A stretch of DNA of 64,000 nucleotides from CAWBOY01 sp963790585 (GCA_963790585.1 CAWBOY010000006.1:620001-684000), one strand, 5' to 3'; numbered from the stretch's first letter, positions 28,578 to 38,763 are shown. Made by a program: numbers and translations. Notes: a model not told the origin generated them from the letters alone.

Positions 28578-28682
28578 GGAGCGAACGCGGTCATTGCCGC
28601 GCGACGCCGGTCCCGCTACGTTGTGTTCATCTCTCCCTCTCCACCGGGCAATCATCCTCCCTCCTGACCACGGGTCTGTCGC

Positions 28683-30329
28683 ATGCGCTATCAATGGGCA
28701 CGTCGCGGGGACGTTAACGCTTTTTTCGGCCTGATGCTCGACAATGTGGCTGTGATGATCATTTTGGTCAGTTCCATCACGAGCGCTGGCAACTTCAGCG
28801 TCGAATTCGTGCTCACACGGATGATCCCGGGCACGGCCTTGGGCGTGGTGTTGGGCGATCTCGTCTACACGGCCATGGCCTTTTGGCTGGCGTTACGGAC
28901 CAAGCGCAACGATGTGACGGCAATGCCTTTGGGCCTTGATACGCCGAGTACGTTTGGGGTCGCTTTCTTGATTCTTCTTCCCGCTCTCGGTCATGCGAAA
29001 GAGTTGGGTTTCAAAGGCGAACGCGGCATGGAGTTCGCCTGGCATGTCGGCCTGTTGACGCTGATCTTCGTGGGGCTGTTCAAGACCGTCGTCGCCCCGC
29101 TCGGCAACGCGGTCCGCCGCCTTGTGCCACGGGCGGGCTTGCTCGGTTCGCTCGCGGCGATTGCCATCGCTCTTATCGCGTTTCTACCAATGTTGATGGA
29201 CGGCATCGCCGGTGTGCCTCTCGTCGGCATGGTCGCATTGACGATCATCCTCTTGACGCTCGTCGCCCACCGCGAGCTACCCTTCAAATTTCCCGGGGCG
29301 CTGGCCGCTGTACTTGTCGGCGTCGTTCTTTATCAGATCGGCCTTCAGCTAACGAGAATGAACCTCGGCATCGGGCCGCTGGTGCCGCAACCCGAGGAGT
29401 CGAAGGGTTACGCGCCGACCAATTGGGCCGCCTTGTTCTCGATCTATAACCAGGACACGAAGTGGTACACAGACGTGTTGCAGTACACCTTGGGAAGGCT
29501 TCCCATCGTGCTGCCGTTTGCGTTGGCGACGATCATCGGCGGCATCGACTGCACGGAGAGCGCTGCCGCCGCGGGGGATGAATACGACACGCGCGCCATT
29601 TTGCTGACTGAGGGCATCGCGTCGCTAGTCGCCGGCTTGCTCGGCGGCGTGATCCAGACCACGCCCTACATTGGCCATCCGGCTTACAAGAAAATGGGGG
29701 GCCGGTCGGCCTATACCCTGGCTACCGCTGTCTTCATCGGCCTGGTCGGCTGCCTCGGCGGCTTCACTTACCTGTTTGAATGGCTGCCCAAAGCCGCAAT
29801 GTTCCCCATTCTCGTGTTTGTCGGCCTGGAAATCATGGCCCAATCGTTTCAGGCGACGCCGCAGAAGCATTATCCCGCCCTGGCGCTGGCGATGCTGCCC
29901 GCGTTTGCGTATCTCATTACGATTCCCGTGAACGCTGCTCTCGGCTATGGCCGGGATCCGATGACGCCCGAAGCGCTGATGATGGTGCAAACGCTACGTT
30001 GTCTCGCCAACGGCTTCATCGTCTCGAGTCTGCTTTGGGCTGCCGCTCTTGCCATGATGATGGATGGCAAGCTCAAAAGCGCGGCTGGCTACTTTCTCGT
30101 GGCGGCGGTCTGTGCCTTCTTCGGCATCATTCACTCGCCGCTCGGGTCCGAGCAAGTCGGCCTGCCCCACCAAATTCTCGAGCAGATCGCTCCGGTTTAC
30201 CGTGATGTGATCGCCTGCCAGACGCCGTACCATTGGACCGGAGCCTATGTGATGATCGCTCTGCTGTTATTCGGGCTCGGATCCGTGAAGCAGCCGGTGG
30301 CGGTTGAAGGGGAGCAGGGCACGCATTGA
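28683..30329 (+). CDS. NCS2/AzgA-like permease
   Basis: Integral membrane transporter of 548 residues with about 12-14 hydrophobic helices. The order of motifs, including an early MIPGTALGVVLGDL and a later GIDCTESAAAAGDEYDTR followed by PYIGHPAYKKMGGRSAYT, fits the nucleobase-ascorbate (NCS2) and AzgA group of permeases. Substrate could be purine, pyrimidine or another small anion. It follows fahA by about 105 bases on the same strand. The ATG at 28683 gives a short cytoplasmic N-terminus RYQWARRGDVNAFFGL, normal for this group. Confidence 0.75.
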   Translation: MRYQWARRGDVNAFFGLMLDNVAVMIILVSSITSAGNFSVEFVLTRMIPGTALGVVLGDLVYTAMAFWLALRTKRNDVTAMPLGLDTPSTFGVAFLILLPALGHAKELGFKGERGMEFAWHVGLLTLIFVGLFKTVVAPLGNAVRRLVPRAGLLGSLAAIAIALIAFLPMLMDGIAGVPLVGMVALTIILLTLVAHRELPFKFPGALAAVLVGVVLYQIGLQLTRMNLGIGPLVPQPEESKGYAPTNWAALFSIYNQDTKWYTDVLQYTLGRLPIVLPFALATIIGGIDCTESAAAAGDEYDTRAILLTEGIASLVAGLLGGVIQTTPYIGHPAYKKMGGRSAYTLATAVFIGLVGCLGGFTYLFEWLPKAAMFPILVFVGLEIMAQSFQATPQKHYPALALAMLPAFAYLITIPVNAALGYGRDPMTPEALMMVQTLRCLANGFIVSSLLWAAALAMMMDGKLKSAAGYFLVAAVCAFFGIIHSPLGSEQVGLPHQILEQIAPVYRDVIACQTPYHWTGAYVMIALLLFGLGSVKQPVAVEGEQGTH

Positions 30330-30369
30330 TTTGGTCAAAGGTTGTGCGGAAAGCTGCATCTCCCCTACT

Positions 30370-30391
30370 CAGGGTAGCGCAGCGCACCCTG
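30370..30391. terminator. hairpin between convergent genes
   Basis: CAGGGT (30370-30375) pairs with ACCCTG (30386-30391), with inner GCGC pairs. It lies 40 bases after the permease stop and 38 bases from the end of the convergent gene. There is no T tract, so the assignment rests on position and symmetry. Confidence 0.4.
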
Positions 30392-30428
30392 GGTGTGGAG
30401 ACGCAACGCTTCGGATAGGCTCTCAATG

Positions 30429-31218
30429 TCAGCGTTTCGCCTTGCTGAGATCAAGGACGTCGAATCGTTGACTCGTAGCCTCCGCCGCGCTACGCAACAG
30501 CACTTGCAGCTTTTCCGCGGCACGATCTTCGTCGAGCCGTTCGCTGCCGATGGCATGGCCCCAGACGATATGTCCTAAAAGCGATCCTTTTAGGACATAA
30601 ATACTGTCGTCGCCGATGTAGATTTCGGCGACGAAGTCGCTTTGTTGACTCCCGTAGAGCCGTTCAAAATGTGGCTGCAAGAGTGCCGCGAGCCGCGCTG
30701 CTTCGGCGACGTGAACGTCGCCCCAAACCGTTCCTGGCAGCCCTATTGGCTTCGTCGCCTTGCCGCTGAAGCGGAACAAGCGCGGCGGCAGTTTGCCGCC
30801 GGTGAGCTGGATTCCGTCGCCATCGACAAGGCGAAGCTCTTGTACACCCTCAACCGGCACGGCGAGTACGGCTACTCGACAGAGTAGATCCGCTTTGATC
30901 GAATGAGGCCCGATTTCAATCCGGCGCACTGCGCGACACCCACGGCTCGCGTTCAAAAGCCACTTCCAGACGCCGGGCCAGCGTCGGGTCGAGCAGGTCG
31001 AACCGATCGGGCAAGCCGGAGAGGTATTGCACTTCCGCGAGAAATTCATCACGCGACCGCCCCGCCGGTGGCTGACATTCGATGTCGCGGAACGCGAATT
31101 GGTGGGCCGCATCGCCGCGCAGCGCGTCGCGCGCCCATTGAGACATGAGGAGAACGACGACGACGACGAGTATCGCCGCCAGCGCGGGCACCAGGGCCTG
31201 TAAGAACCAGCGTCGCAT
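30429..31218 (-). CDS. POTRA/FtsQ-like membrane-anchored protein (frameshifted)
   Basis: A protein of about 262 residues. One transmembrane helix at residues 4-28 is followed by a domain reading LAEVQYLSGLPDRFDLLDPT, a helix and EREPWVS, then after the frame change VRRIEIGP, further strands and LRLVDGDGIQLTG. This order of POTRA domain followed by a beta domain resembles FtsQ/DivIB, although planctomycetes lack FtsZ and I cannot confirm orthology. The frame changes near 30928, consistent with one inserted base. The start is ATG 31218. It is divergent from the TIGR02996/LRR gene. Confidence 0.55.
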
Positions 31219-31349
31219 GGGGACGTATCGTACCCGAACCGATGATTCCGACGCCAGCCCCAAGCGTATCGATCGGGGTGTTCCGCAACCGCGCTGATTC
31301 GGTAGTATAAGCGGTATTCACTGACCGTGTCGATCAACGAGATAGGTTC

Positions 31350-32814
31350 ATGACGCACGCGGAACCTTTTCTGCAAGCCATCATCGAGGCGCCCGACGAT
31401 GACGCTCCGCGCCTCATCTACGCTGACTGGCTCGAAGATCGCGGCGATCCGCGCGGGACGTTTATCCGCGTCCAATGCATGTTGGCAACGCTGCCGGACG
31501 ATCATCCGTCGCGGCCGGAACTGGAGGATGAGGAACGGGATCTGTTAACGAGCTATAAGGCCGATTGGGACGCTCCCTTTGCACGAGCGGCTAAAGGCTG
31601 GGAGTATTCACGCGGCTTCGTCGAGGCGATCACGCTCAGCGACGTTGCATTCGCGGAGCATGGCGATCGTCTATTTCGAGACTCGCCGATTCGTCGGCTG
31701 ACGATGACTTCGCTCGACCAACAAAAAGGCGCGGGATCAGCGTTGTTCGAAAGGGTGGAGCATTGTGACTTTGGCGGCTGTCGGACTGGGGCCGTCCCCT
31801 GGCTGCGCACGCTGCTGGCGTCACCGCATAATTCCCGTTTGCGGTCACTGGGCTTATCCGCCGTGGCCCTCGAATGGCCGCAGATTCAATGGCTGACGGA
31901 AATGCCGCTGCTGCAACAGCTCGAGCATCTCGATTTGTCGCACAACCGTGGACTCGCCGACCGGGCCGCTCGGGCCTTGGCTTCGATTCCGGCGGTCAAT
32001 CAGCTCACGACCCTCAATCTTTCAGGAACAAACCTGACTTGGCGCGGGTTTCAAGACCTGATCGGCTCGCAACACCTGGAGAGCCTACTGCATTTTGGCG
32101 CTGGCGTTCCTAATCTCTTTGCCGGCGTTCGCGCTTCGTCCGGCATTTTCGCCCAACGGCAGTCGTCTCTGCTCGGCCGGTTACGCGGGCTCGACCTGGA
32201 GGGCACAAAGCTCTCCAACGAACTGTTCGCGCCGCTTCTGCGACAATTACGAGGCATCGAAGACCTCAATCTGCAAGGCAATGCGGTCGGAAATGATGGA
32301 GCCCAAGCCCTGGCGCGCTACGCATTTGGACCGCCTCAAATCATTGGACCTTAGCCGCGCCAACCTGTCGGCCGACGGGCTGCAAGCGTTAGCCCAAGCG
32401 CCACATCTGGCGAATCTGCATAATCTGAATCTCTATAAGAATCACGTGCGCGATACGGGCGTCAAAGCGATCGCCGATTCGAGTTACTTGACGCGCCTCA
32501 AAAACCTGAACCTGGCGTCGAACCAGATCGGCGGCCCAGGAATCGCTGCGCTGGCGACGTCGCCCAATTTCGCGCAGCTTGCCTGCCTCGATCTGAGTGA
32601 GAACTACGTGGGTCTCAGCGCGATCGAATCCTTGGCCGATTCGCCCCATTTATCGCGCTTGAAGAACCTGGTCCTCAAAGGAAATGGGCTGGATGGCCCG
32701 CTGCCCGCCTCGCCATTTCTTAGACTGGAAAAGCCGGACATTGACGCCGCGAAAGTGCGTGAGTCGGCGCGTAGTCGGCTCCAACAACGCTTCGGCGAAG
32801 CCTGTGTAATCTGA
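31350..32814 (+). CDS. TIGR02996 domain and leucine-rich repeat protein (frameshifted)
   Basis: About 488 residues. The N-terminal TIGR02996 domain (EPFLQAIIEAPDDDAPRLIY, ADWLEDRGDPRG) is nearly exclusive to Gemmata-like planctomycetes. It is followed by ribonuclease-inhibitor-type leucine-rich repeats such as LEHLDLSHNRGLADRAARAL, LTTLNLSGTNLTWRGFQDL and LKNLNLASNQIGGPGIAAL. The frame changes near 32325. One inserted base separates the first 325 residues from HLDRLKSLDLSRANLS onward. No signal peptide is seen, so the product is likely cytoplasmic, in a protein-interaction role of unknown partner. Confidence 0.88.
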
Positions 32815-32844
32815 AACCAGCACTCATTCTGGAGACCCTCGACT

Positions 32845-34146
32845 GTGGACATTCCCTTGATGGCCCCGCTGCGGCAGACCGCTCCGCAACCTGTTGTCGA
32901 AGACGTGGCCCAGGAAGTGCATGACCAATGGTCGTGCTCGCGCTTTGCTTCACGGGTTCGGCCCGGCATGAAGGTCGCCGTCGGCGTCGGTAGTCGAGGC
33001 ATCGCCAATCTCCAGTTGATCATCGGCGCCACGCTCGACAGCCTGCGGCAGCTCGGCGCGGAGCCATTCGTCGTCGCGGCGATGGGGAGTCATGGCGGGG
33101 CCACGGCCGAAGGCCAGCGCGAGCTTCTGGGTGAATATGGCATCAGCGAGAAGGCCCTGGGCGTGCCCGTAAAGACCGACATGACCAGCGTGCAGATCGG
33201 CGTCAACAGCTGGGGCGAACCGGTTTTCTGGGACAAGAACGCGCTCGAGGCCGACGCCGTCGTCACCGTCTCGCGCGTCAAGCCGCACACCGATTTTCGC
33301 GGCCGCTATGAGAGCGGCATCGCCAAGATGCTCGTCATCGGCCTGGGCAAACGCGAAGGCGCCTCGCAACATCACCGCTGGGGTACGAAAGGCCTGCGCG
33401 ACATGCTGCCGCTGTCGGCGGAGGTCATCCTGGCCAAGACGCCTTTTCAGGCCGGCCTCGCCGTCCTGGAGAACGCCGACGAAAAAACCGCCCGCTTGCA
33501 GGTCCTCGACCGCGACGAACTGATCGAGCGCGAGCCGCCGCTACTCGACGAAGCACGCAGCCTCATGGGCCGCCTACCATTCGATCACCTCGACCTGTTG
33601 GTCATTTGCGAGATCGGCAAAAACTATAGCGGCGCGGGCATTGATCCCAACGTTGTCGGCCGATTGCTGATCGAAGATGAGGACAATTTCAAGACACCGA
33701 AGATAACTCGGATCTGTTGTCTCGATCTTTCGCCCGAGAGCCATGGCAACGGCACCGGCGTCGGTATCGCCGACCTGACGACCGATCGCCTGTTAGCCGA
33801 CATCGATCCCGTGCCGTTCCGCATGAACAACCTGACCGCTTGCTTTCTCTGGCGCTCGAAACTACCGATCGCTTTCCCCAATGACCTAACCTGCCTCGAA
33901 GCAGGCCTCGCCACTTGTTGGCAACCGAACTCCCCGGCACTGCGAATGGCCATCATCCCGAACACACTGGAAATGAAGGACTTGTGGATTTCCCCCGCGC
34001 TCGTGGAGGAGGCGAAAAAGAAGCACCACCTTGTTCTGACCGGTCCAGCGCAGCATTTGCCGTTCAATCACGGCAATAATTTGGAACAGGAGAAACTATT
34101 TCCGCATTCGGTGCGAGGGCGGCGCGGGGCGGGGCGGCATGGGTGA
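32845..34146 (+). CDS. LarA-like (DUF2088) protein
   Basis: A 433-residue protein with the lactate racemase N-terminal (DUF2088) type fold. Landmarks are VGVGSRGIANLQLIIGA, AAMGSHGGATAEGQ, VTVSRVKPHTDFRGRYESGI and ICEIGKNYSGAGIDPNVVGR. True LarA uses a nickel-pincer cofactor and has conserved histidines; some are present (SHGG, KPHTDF) but I cannot claim lactate as substrate. Related proteins act on other hydroxy acids. GTG at 32845 has GGAG about ten bases upstream. It lies 30 bases after the LRR gene and ends before a family B palindrome. Confidence 0.8.
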   Translation: MDIPLMAPLRQTAPQPVVEDVAQEVHDQWSCSRFASRVRPGMKVAVGVGSRGIANLQLIIGATLDSLRQLGAEPFVVAAMGSHGGATAEGQRELLGEYGISEKALGVPVKTDMTSVQIGVNSWGEPVFWDKNALEADAVVTVSRVKPHTDFRGRYESGIAKMLVIGLGKREGASQHHRWGTKGLRDMLPLSAEVILAKTPFQAGLAVLENADEKTARLQVLDRDELIEREPPLLDEARSLMGRLPFDHLDLLVICEIGKNYSGAGIDPNVVGRLLIEDEDNFKTPKITRICCLDLSPESHGNGTGVGIADLTTDRLLADIDPVPFRMNNLTACFLWRSKLPIAFPNDLTCLEAGLATCWQPNSPALRMAIIPNTLEMKDLWISPALVEEAKKKHHLVLTGPAQHLPFNHGNNLEQEKLFPHSVRGRRGAGRHG

Positions 34147-34160
34147 TTTCTTGTTTTGGC

Positions 34161-34233
34161 GAGCCGGGAGCGTGAGCGACCGGAGAAAATCAGACTCGCT
34201 CAGATTTTCTCCGGTCGCTTACGCTCCCGGCTC
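34161..34233. repeat. 31-bp inverted repeat, family B
   Basis: Arms 34161-34191 and 34203-34233 pair with a single G-T mismatch (core GAGCCGGGAGCGTGAGCGAC) around an 11-base loop. It lies 14 bases after the LarA-like gene. A second, slightly diverged member is at 51376-51464. Confidence 0.8.
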
Positions 34234-34354
34234 CTGAAGACGCATTCGCTGCGCCCAATTCCGGCGTTGATCTTTCCACCGATCCACGTTATTCCACCAC
34301 TACTAGCCTGAGCTGCACCCTCGACATCTTCTTTTCGCGGGAACAGAGGCTTGG

Positions 34355-35075
34355 ATGAACCGTCGATCTTTCCTGCTGGCGATCGCCCTGGTTTTGCTGA
34401 TCGGTGGTGGTGGCGGCGGCTTGCTTCTCGGCTTTGTGGGACATGAACCCGACTGGTATAGCAAGGCGGTTCAGCCTCCCGGCGCGGATCGTCTGCGCTT
34501 GAATGAAGAGTTTCTCAAGAAAACCACATCGCTCATCAGCGCCATCAGTGCCGAAGACGTTTGGGACGCCACTTTTACGGATGCCCAGATCAATAGTTTC
34601 ATCGAAGAAGACTTCGTCAAATATGGCTTCAAACTGCCGGATGATGTCAGCCGGCCTCGCATCCAGATCGATGACAATAAAGTCCGTCTCGGATTTCGCT
34701 GGGGCAATGGTAGCTGGAGTTCGATTATCTCCGTCGATCTTGGCATCTACGTCCCCAGGGGCGAGCCGAGCGCGCTCGCTCTCGAACTCGAAGGCGTCTA
34801 CGCTGGGGCCCTGCCGTTCACGGCCCAATCGCTCTTGGAACGGATCGCCGAAGCGCCGGTGTGGCAGCAAAACGGCATCGAATTCAATTGGTATCGCAAT
34901 CCGGACAATGGCCATCCCGTCGCGGTGCTGCGCAGTCCTCAACAATCCGCAGCGGACGCCGGTGAAGCTCGAAGACTTGCGGATGGAAAAGGGCACGCTC
35001 ACGATTCGCGGCCGATCGGGCGCGTCGGCCCGGGCGCTCGTCGTCGTGCCTGGATTGGGCGGGCGGATTCATTGA
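34355..35075 (+). CDS. signal-anchored hypothetical protein (frameshifted)
   Basis: About 239 residues. A hydrophobic signal/anchor at residues 6-29 (glycine- and leucine-rich) is followed by an exported alpha/beta domain with WDATFTDAQINSFIEEDF, a short strand-rich region and NWYRNPDNGHPVAVLR. Near 34940 the frame changes; the downstream frame reads NNPQRTPVKLEDLRMEKGTL and ends LVVVPGLGGRIH at 35075. I know homologues only as planctomycete hypothetical proteins. Its end is 10 bases from the end of the convergent LigD-type gene. Confidence 0.65.
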
Positions 35076-35085
35076 GAGACTGTCC

Positions 35086-35432
35086 CTAATCCAGCCAAAA
35101 TAAGACAATCCATTGGTCCGCCTTGTCCTTCGCTAACTGCAACCTCCCGCTCATCCTCGATCCCTGTAGGGCGATTGCAAAGCCCTCCGCCGTGCCTCGA
35201 TCCATTCAAACGTGCCCTTGTCATGGCGTTTCACGTTCCCGCGTCCGTCGGAGATTGGCCCTTCGTAATCCAAATATATCAGCCGATGGTCGAACGAAGG
35301 CTCCGCGTCGACTCCGACGCCGGGCTCAGGGGGCGCGGATAGGCGCCATGTTCGGAGGACGTCGCCGTCCTCCAACATCAAATCCCAATGAAGATGCGGA
35401 TAATCGTGTTCGAGAATCACGAAGCGTGGCAT
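35086..35432 (-). CDS. LigD-type 3'-phosphoesterase domain protein (frameshifted)
   Basis: Stand-alone homologue of the DNA ligase D phosphoesterase module, about 114 residues. The sequence MPRFVILEHDYPHLHWDLML, the DVLRTWRLSAPP segment and HRLIYLDYEGPISDGRG carry the family's His and Asp positions (LEHD, HLHWDL, DHRL). The C-terminal strand pair lies in another frame: GFAIALQGSRMSGRLQLAK then WIVLFWLD, stop at 35086-35088. The shift near 35185 is consistent with one missing base. No ligase or polymerase domain is adjacent. It may process 3' ends of DNA or RNA; small planctomycete versions are uncharacterised. It lies 21 bases downstream of zwf. Confidence 0.8.
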
Positions 35433-35453
35433 GCCTGATCGCTCTGCTGGTCT

Positions 35454-36929
35454 TTACTTCTTGGCTTCGCTCATCGAAATCCAACTGCGGCCCGATTTCT
35501 TGAGATACTCATCGGCACAGCGCGGCCCGGTCGAGCCGACGGCGTATTCTTGCGGCTCGGGCGCATCGGCCCGCTCGACGGCGGCGATGATTGGGTCCAT
35601 GATCTCCCAGGCGCGCTCGATCTCGTCACTACGCATGAACAACGCTGCATCGCCGTGCATGGCGTCTTGTAAAAGACGCTCATACGACTCCGGCATGGCA
35701 GAGCCGCCAAGCTTATCGCGAAAATGAAAATCCAGGTCGGACGGTTGTAGGGTCACCCCTTCTTGATCCGGCACCTTGCTCTGGAAGTTGATCCGTATCC
35801 CCTCGTCAGGCTGAATGCAGAGCGACAATCGATTGCATTGCAGTTCGGTACCGGGCGGCAACGTAAACATGAGATGCGGCGGGCAGTGAAATTGAATGAT
35901 GACCTCCGAGAGCCGCGACTTCAGCCCTTTGCCGGAGCGTAGATAGAACGGTACGCCACGCCAGCGCCAGTTGTCGATACCGAATCGCACGCAGGCGTAG
36001 GTCGGCGTCTTCGACTTCGGATCTACCCCTTTTTCGGATCGATAACCGGCATATTGACCGGTCACGACATGATCGCGCGCCTTTTCGGGCGTCCAGATCG
36101 GCATGGCATCGAGGACTTTGACTTTTTCATTGCGCAGCGGGTCGGCGGCGAAGCGTGCTGGGCCTTCCATCGCCACCAGGGAGAGCAATTGCAGCAGGTG
36201 ATTCTGGAACATATCACGCAGGACACCGGATTTGTCGTAGTAGTCGCCGCGACTGCCGACCGTCACGGTCTCGGCCACGGTGATCTGCACATGGTCGATA
36301 TAGTTGTTGTTCCAGAGTGGTTCAAAAAGAGTGTTGGCGAAGCGGAACACGAGGATATTCTGGACCGTTTCCTTGCCGAGATAGTGATCGATGCGAAACA
36401 GTTGTTCTTCCTTGAATAGATTTCGCAGCGATTGGTTCAGGGCGCGAGCCGAGGCGAGGTCGTGGCCGAACGGCTTTTCGATGATGAGCCGGGGCCACGT
36501 CGGATCGACGGCTTTGTTGTCGCGGCTGATTTCGCCAATTTGGTTGGCGATGTCGACATAGAGATTCGGCGCCACCGCCAGATAAAAGAGCCGACGCCCC
36601 GGCTTGCCCCCCTCGATCTCCTGTAGACGTTTCTGCAGCGGCGCCAAGCCGCCAGATTTCGTCGCGTCGGCGGCTACATAGTGAATACGTTGGGCGAACG
36701 TTTTCCAGCTCTTGTCGTCCCAATCTTCCTTAGAAAATTCACGCAGAGCAGCGGCCAGCTTGTCACGGAACGCATCGTCGGTGAAAGGGGAGCGCGACAC
36801 CCCGATAATCTTTACTCCAGCCGGCAGCCTGCCTTTGCGGTCGAGACGATAGAGCGACGGCACCAGCTTGCGAGCTGTCAAGTCGCCCGAGGCGCCGAAG
36901 ATGGTCAACGTCAATGAATCCTGTTCCAT
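35454..36929 (-). CDS. zwf: glucose-6-phosphate 1-dehydrogenase
   Basis: First enzyme of the oxidative pentose phosphate pathway, oxidising glucose 6-phosphate with NAD(P). The Rossmann motif GASGDLTARKL is at residues 13-23. The substrate signature RIDHYLGKE contains the catalytic region, and EKPFGHDL and the typical C-terminal YERLLQDAMHGDAALFMR are present. At 491 residues it matches the family. GGGAG lies nine bases before ATG 36929. A LigD-like phosphoesterase gene follows closely. No gnd or pgl is nearby, in keeping with scattered pathway genes in planctomycetes. Confidence 0.97.
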   Translation of the reverse strand: MEQDSLTLTIFGASGDLTARKLVPSLYRLDRKGRLPAGVKIIGVSRSPFTDDAFRDKLAAALREFSKEDWDDKSWKTFAQRIHYVAADATKSGGLAPLQKRLQEIEGGKPGRRLFYLAVAPNLYVDIANQIGEISRDNKAVDPTWPRLIIEKPFGHDLASARALNQSLRNLFKEEQLFRIDHYLGKETVQNILVFRFANTLFEPLWNNNYIDHVQITVAETVTVGSRGDYYDKSGVLRDMFQNHLLQLLSLVAMEGPARFAADPLRNEKVKVLDAMPIWTPEKARDHVVTGQYAGYRSEKGVDPKSKTPTYACVRFGIDNWRWRGVPFYLRSGKGLKSRLSEVIIQFHCPPHLMFTLPPGTELQCNRLSLCIQPDEGIRINFQSKVPDQEGVTLQPSDLDFHFRDKLGGSAMPESYERLLQDAMHGDAALFMRSDEIERAWEIMDPIIAAVERADAPEPQEYAVGSTGPRCADEYLKKSGRSWISMSEAKK

Positions 36930-37021
36930 GATAGGCTGCTCCCAAGGTCGCGCGGGCGGATCGGGTCCTACATAGAATGATAGGGAACACGTCGATCTTG
37001 CGTCACAGGTTGGCCCTAGCG

Positions 37022-38734
37022 ATGAAATCCCTCCTGCGCCCCTCCTCGTTTATGTTCGTTTTGGCTCTCGCCGTCGTCGGGGCGGCATCTTTTCTATTTC
37101 AAAACCGATCGACCCAGACGAAACCGCAACCGCTCCCGGTGGCCGCCGAAGACCAGGAAATTGTCTGGCTCTATCCGGCGACCAACGGCGCGGCCTGGGA
37201 GCGCTTCGTTTCGGCGCTGCGCTATACGGTAACCCGATTGCCTTCCGCCCAAGGCAATTGGCGGATGGACACGGAACGAGCTTTCCCATTGCAGACGACC
37301 GCCGTGCCGGAAATGGCGCTTCTACGGCCGGGCGGAGGCCGGCTGGTCTTTCGCTGGTATAAATTGACCAGCGATTGGAAATCACGCGATTGGATCGAGT
37401 CGTTGTTAATGCGCAATCCGCCGCCGCTGGCCGTGATCGGCGGCAGCTCGTCCGATGTGGCGCACGATCTGGCCCTCCAGCTTCAAAGCCTGAGCGCGGC
37501 CCTTCCGCCAGCGATTCGCCCACTGTTGCTGCTGACCACGGCCACGGCCGACCGCGTGGCACCGATCGATTCGGAGGCCCCGGCCCCACTCGCGCCGCTG
37601 TCCGGAGACGAAATCGAGGAGATCCCAGGCGTACCGTTACGCCGAATTTACCCGGGTCGAACGTTTCGGTATTGCTTCACGAACCGGCAGATGGCACGGG
37701 CGGTGACGCGCTTTCTTTGGAACCATCGCGATCTTTTCCCCGATGCCGACCCCGTTCACATGGTCCAGTGGGAAGACGACGCCTATTCGCTCGATCTGAT
37801 AGCCGGGTTTCGAAAAGAGCTGCGCGGCCAGATCACGCCCGCGACGGCACAGGAATGGCTCTGGCTGACGAGTAATTTCGCCTTGGGCGGCTCGCCTGTC
37901 TCTCTCGGGGCCGGCGTTTTTCCTTGGCGCAGGGCCGGCGAGCTTGGCAGCGGCTTTCGCATGGCCTTGCCGCCCAACCCGCAGCGCATCGATTACAGCG
38001 TCGGCACCTTTGCCACTCCGAATCGTCCTGAATCGGTCGCGGCAGGCTACCTGCTGGACGATATGGAGCGGCGCGGCCTCGTGCAACAGTCGCGTCCCTT
38101 GCTCGTGGTTACTGGGCAATCCTCGCCGACCCGGCACTTTTTGCGTGCCCTGGCCCGGACAGCGCCCGATGTCGCCCGGCGCTTCACCGTCGTGACCGGC
38201 GACGCGATTGCCTTTAACACGGTTTACCGCGATCGCGAAGTGGCTTGGCCCATTCAAGATCTCCCTTTTTCGCTGGTCTTTTTCTGCCACCACAATCCGA
38301 TCGACGCCGACGCCGGCTTTCAGCCGATTCCCAACAGCCGCGAACCGGGCAGTACCGAACGAACGGGCACCGAGGATGTGTTGCTCTACGCTGATATCAT
38401 CGGCTCGCTCGCGCAAGCCATCGGCCCACCGAGCGTCTCTAAGACAACCGCCGATACGATTGTCGAGCGCCTGGCCGCGCTGCGCATTCATGGCGACACG
38501 GTCAGCCTCGACGGCCCGGGCCGGCTGCTGTTCGATCACGAAGGCAATCGCCAAAGCGGCACCGGCGAGCATGTCGTCAGTCTTCGACCACAATTTCGCG
38601 GCGAACGCGTTTTGGCCCAGGCCGTCATCGAAGTGTGGTCGTGGCAATTAGGCGAGAAAGGTACGACGAGCTGGCACCGTCGCGGCGATCCGCTGACCGT
38701 CTTTTATGAGCAAACCCCTCATCTAGGCGAATGA
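37022..38734 (+). CDS. periplasmic-binding-protein-like exported protein
   Basis: A 570-residue protein with a signal/anchor helix at about residues 9-27 and no further membrane helices. Segments such as PLAVIGGSSSDVAHDLALQL, RPLLLLTTATAD, GRTFRYCFTNRQMARAV and RPLLVVTGQSSPTRHFLRAL have the alternating strand/helix pattern of type I periplasmic binding proteins (receptor ligand-binding fold). I recognise no specific family. The start could also be 36977; neither has a strong ribosome site. The next gene, 47 bases downstream, is a histidine kinase, so this may be its ligand-sensing partner. Confidence 0.6.
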   Translation: MKSLLRPSSFMFVLALAVVGAASFLFQNRSTQTKPQPLPVAAEDQEIVWLYPATNGAAWERFVSALRYTVTRLPSAQGNWRMDTERAFPLQTTAVPEMALLRPGGGRLVFRWYKLTSDWKSRDWIESLLMRNPPPLAVIGGSSSDVAHDLALQLQSLSAALPPAIRPLLLLTTATADRVAPIDSEAPAPLAPLSGDEIEEIPGVPLRRIYPGRTFRYCFTNRQMARAVTRFLWNHRDLFPDADPVHMVQWEDDAYSLDLIAGFRKELRGQITPATAQEWLWLTSNFALGGSPVSLGAGVFPWRRAGELGSGFRMALPPNPQRIDYSVGTFATPNRPESVAAGYLLDDMERRGLVQQSRPLLVVTGQSSPTRHFLRALARTAPDVARRFTVVTGDAIAFNTVYRDREVAWPIQDLPFSLVFFCHHNPIDADAGFQPIPNSREPGSTERTGTEDVLLYADIIGSLAQAIGPPSVSKTTADTIVERLAALRIHGDTVSLDGPGRLLFDHEGNRQSGTGEHVVSLRPQFRGERVLAQAVIEVWSWQLGEKGTTSWHRRGDPLTVFYEQTPHLGE

Positions 38735-38737
38735 TTT

Positions 38738-38763
38738 TATATAGCCGCCGGCTTGCCGGCGGC
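38738..38763. repeat. hairpin, family C half-copy
   Basis: TTATATAGCCGCCGGCTTGCC starts as in the 24578-24638 repeat, then closes on itself: GCCGCCGG (38744-38751) pairs with CCGGCGGC (38756-38763) around CTTG. It sits between the binding-protein-like gene and its kinase, so it could reduce read-through or stabilise the upstream message. Confidence 0.6.

Noticed and set aside
37637..38647. 336-residue open frame antisense to the binding-protein-like gene
   Set aside because: It mirrors a GC-rich coding frame, has no domain and no ribosome site; the plus-strand frame has clear protein-like strand/helix patterns.
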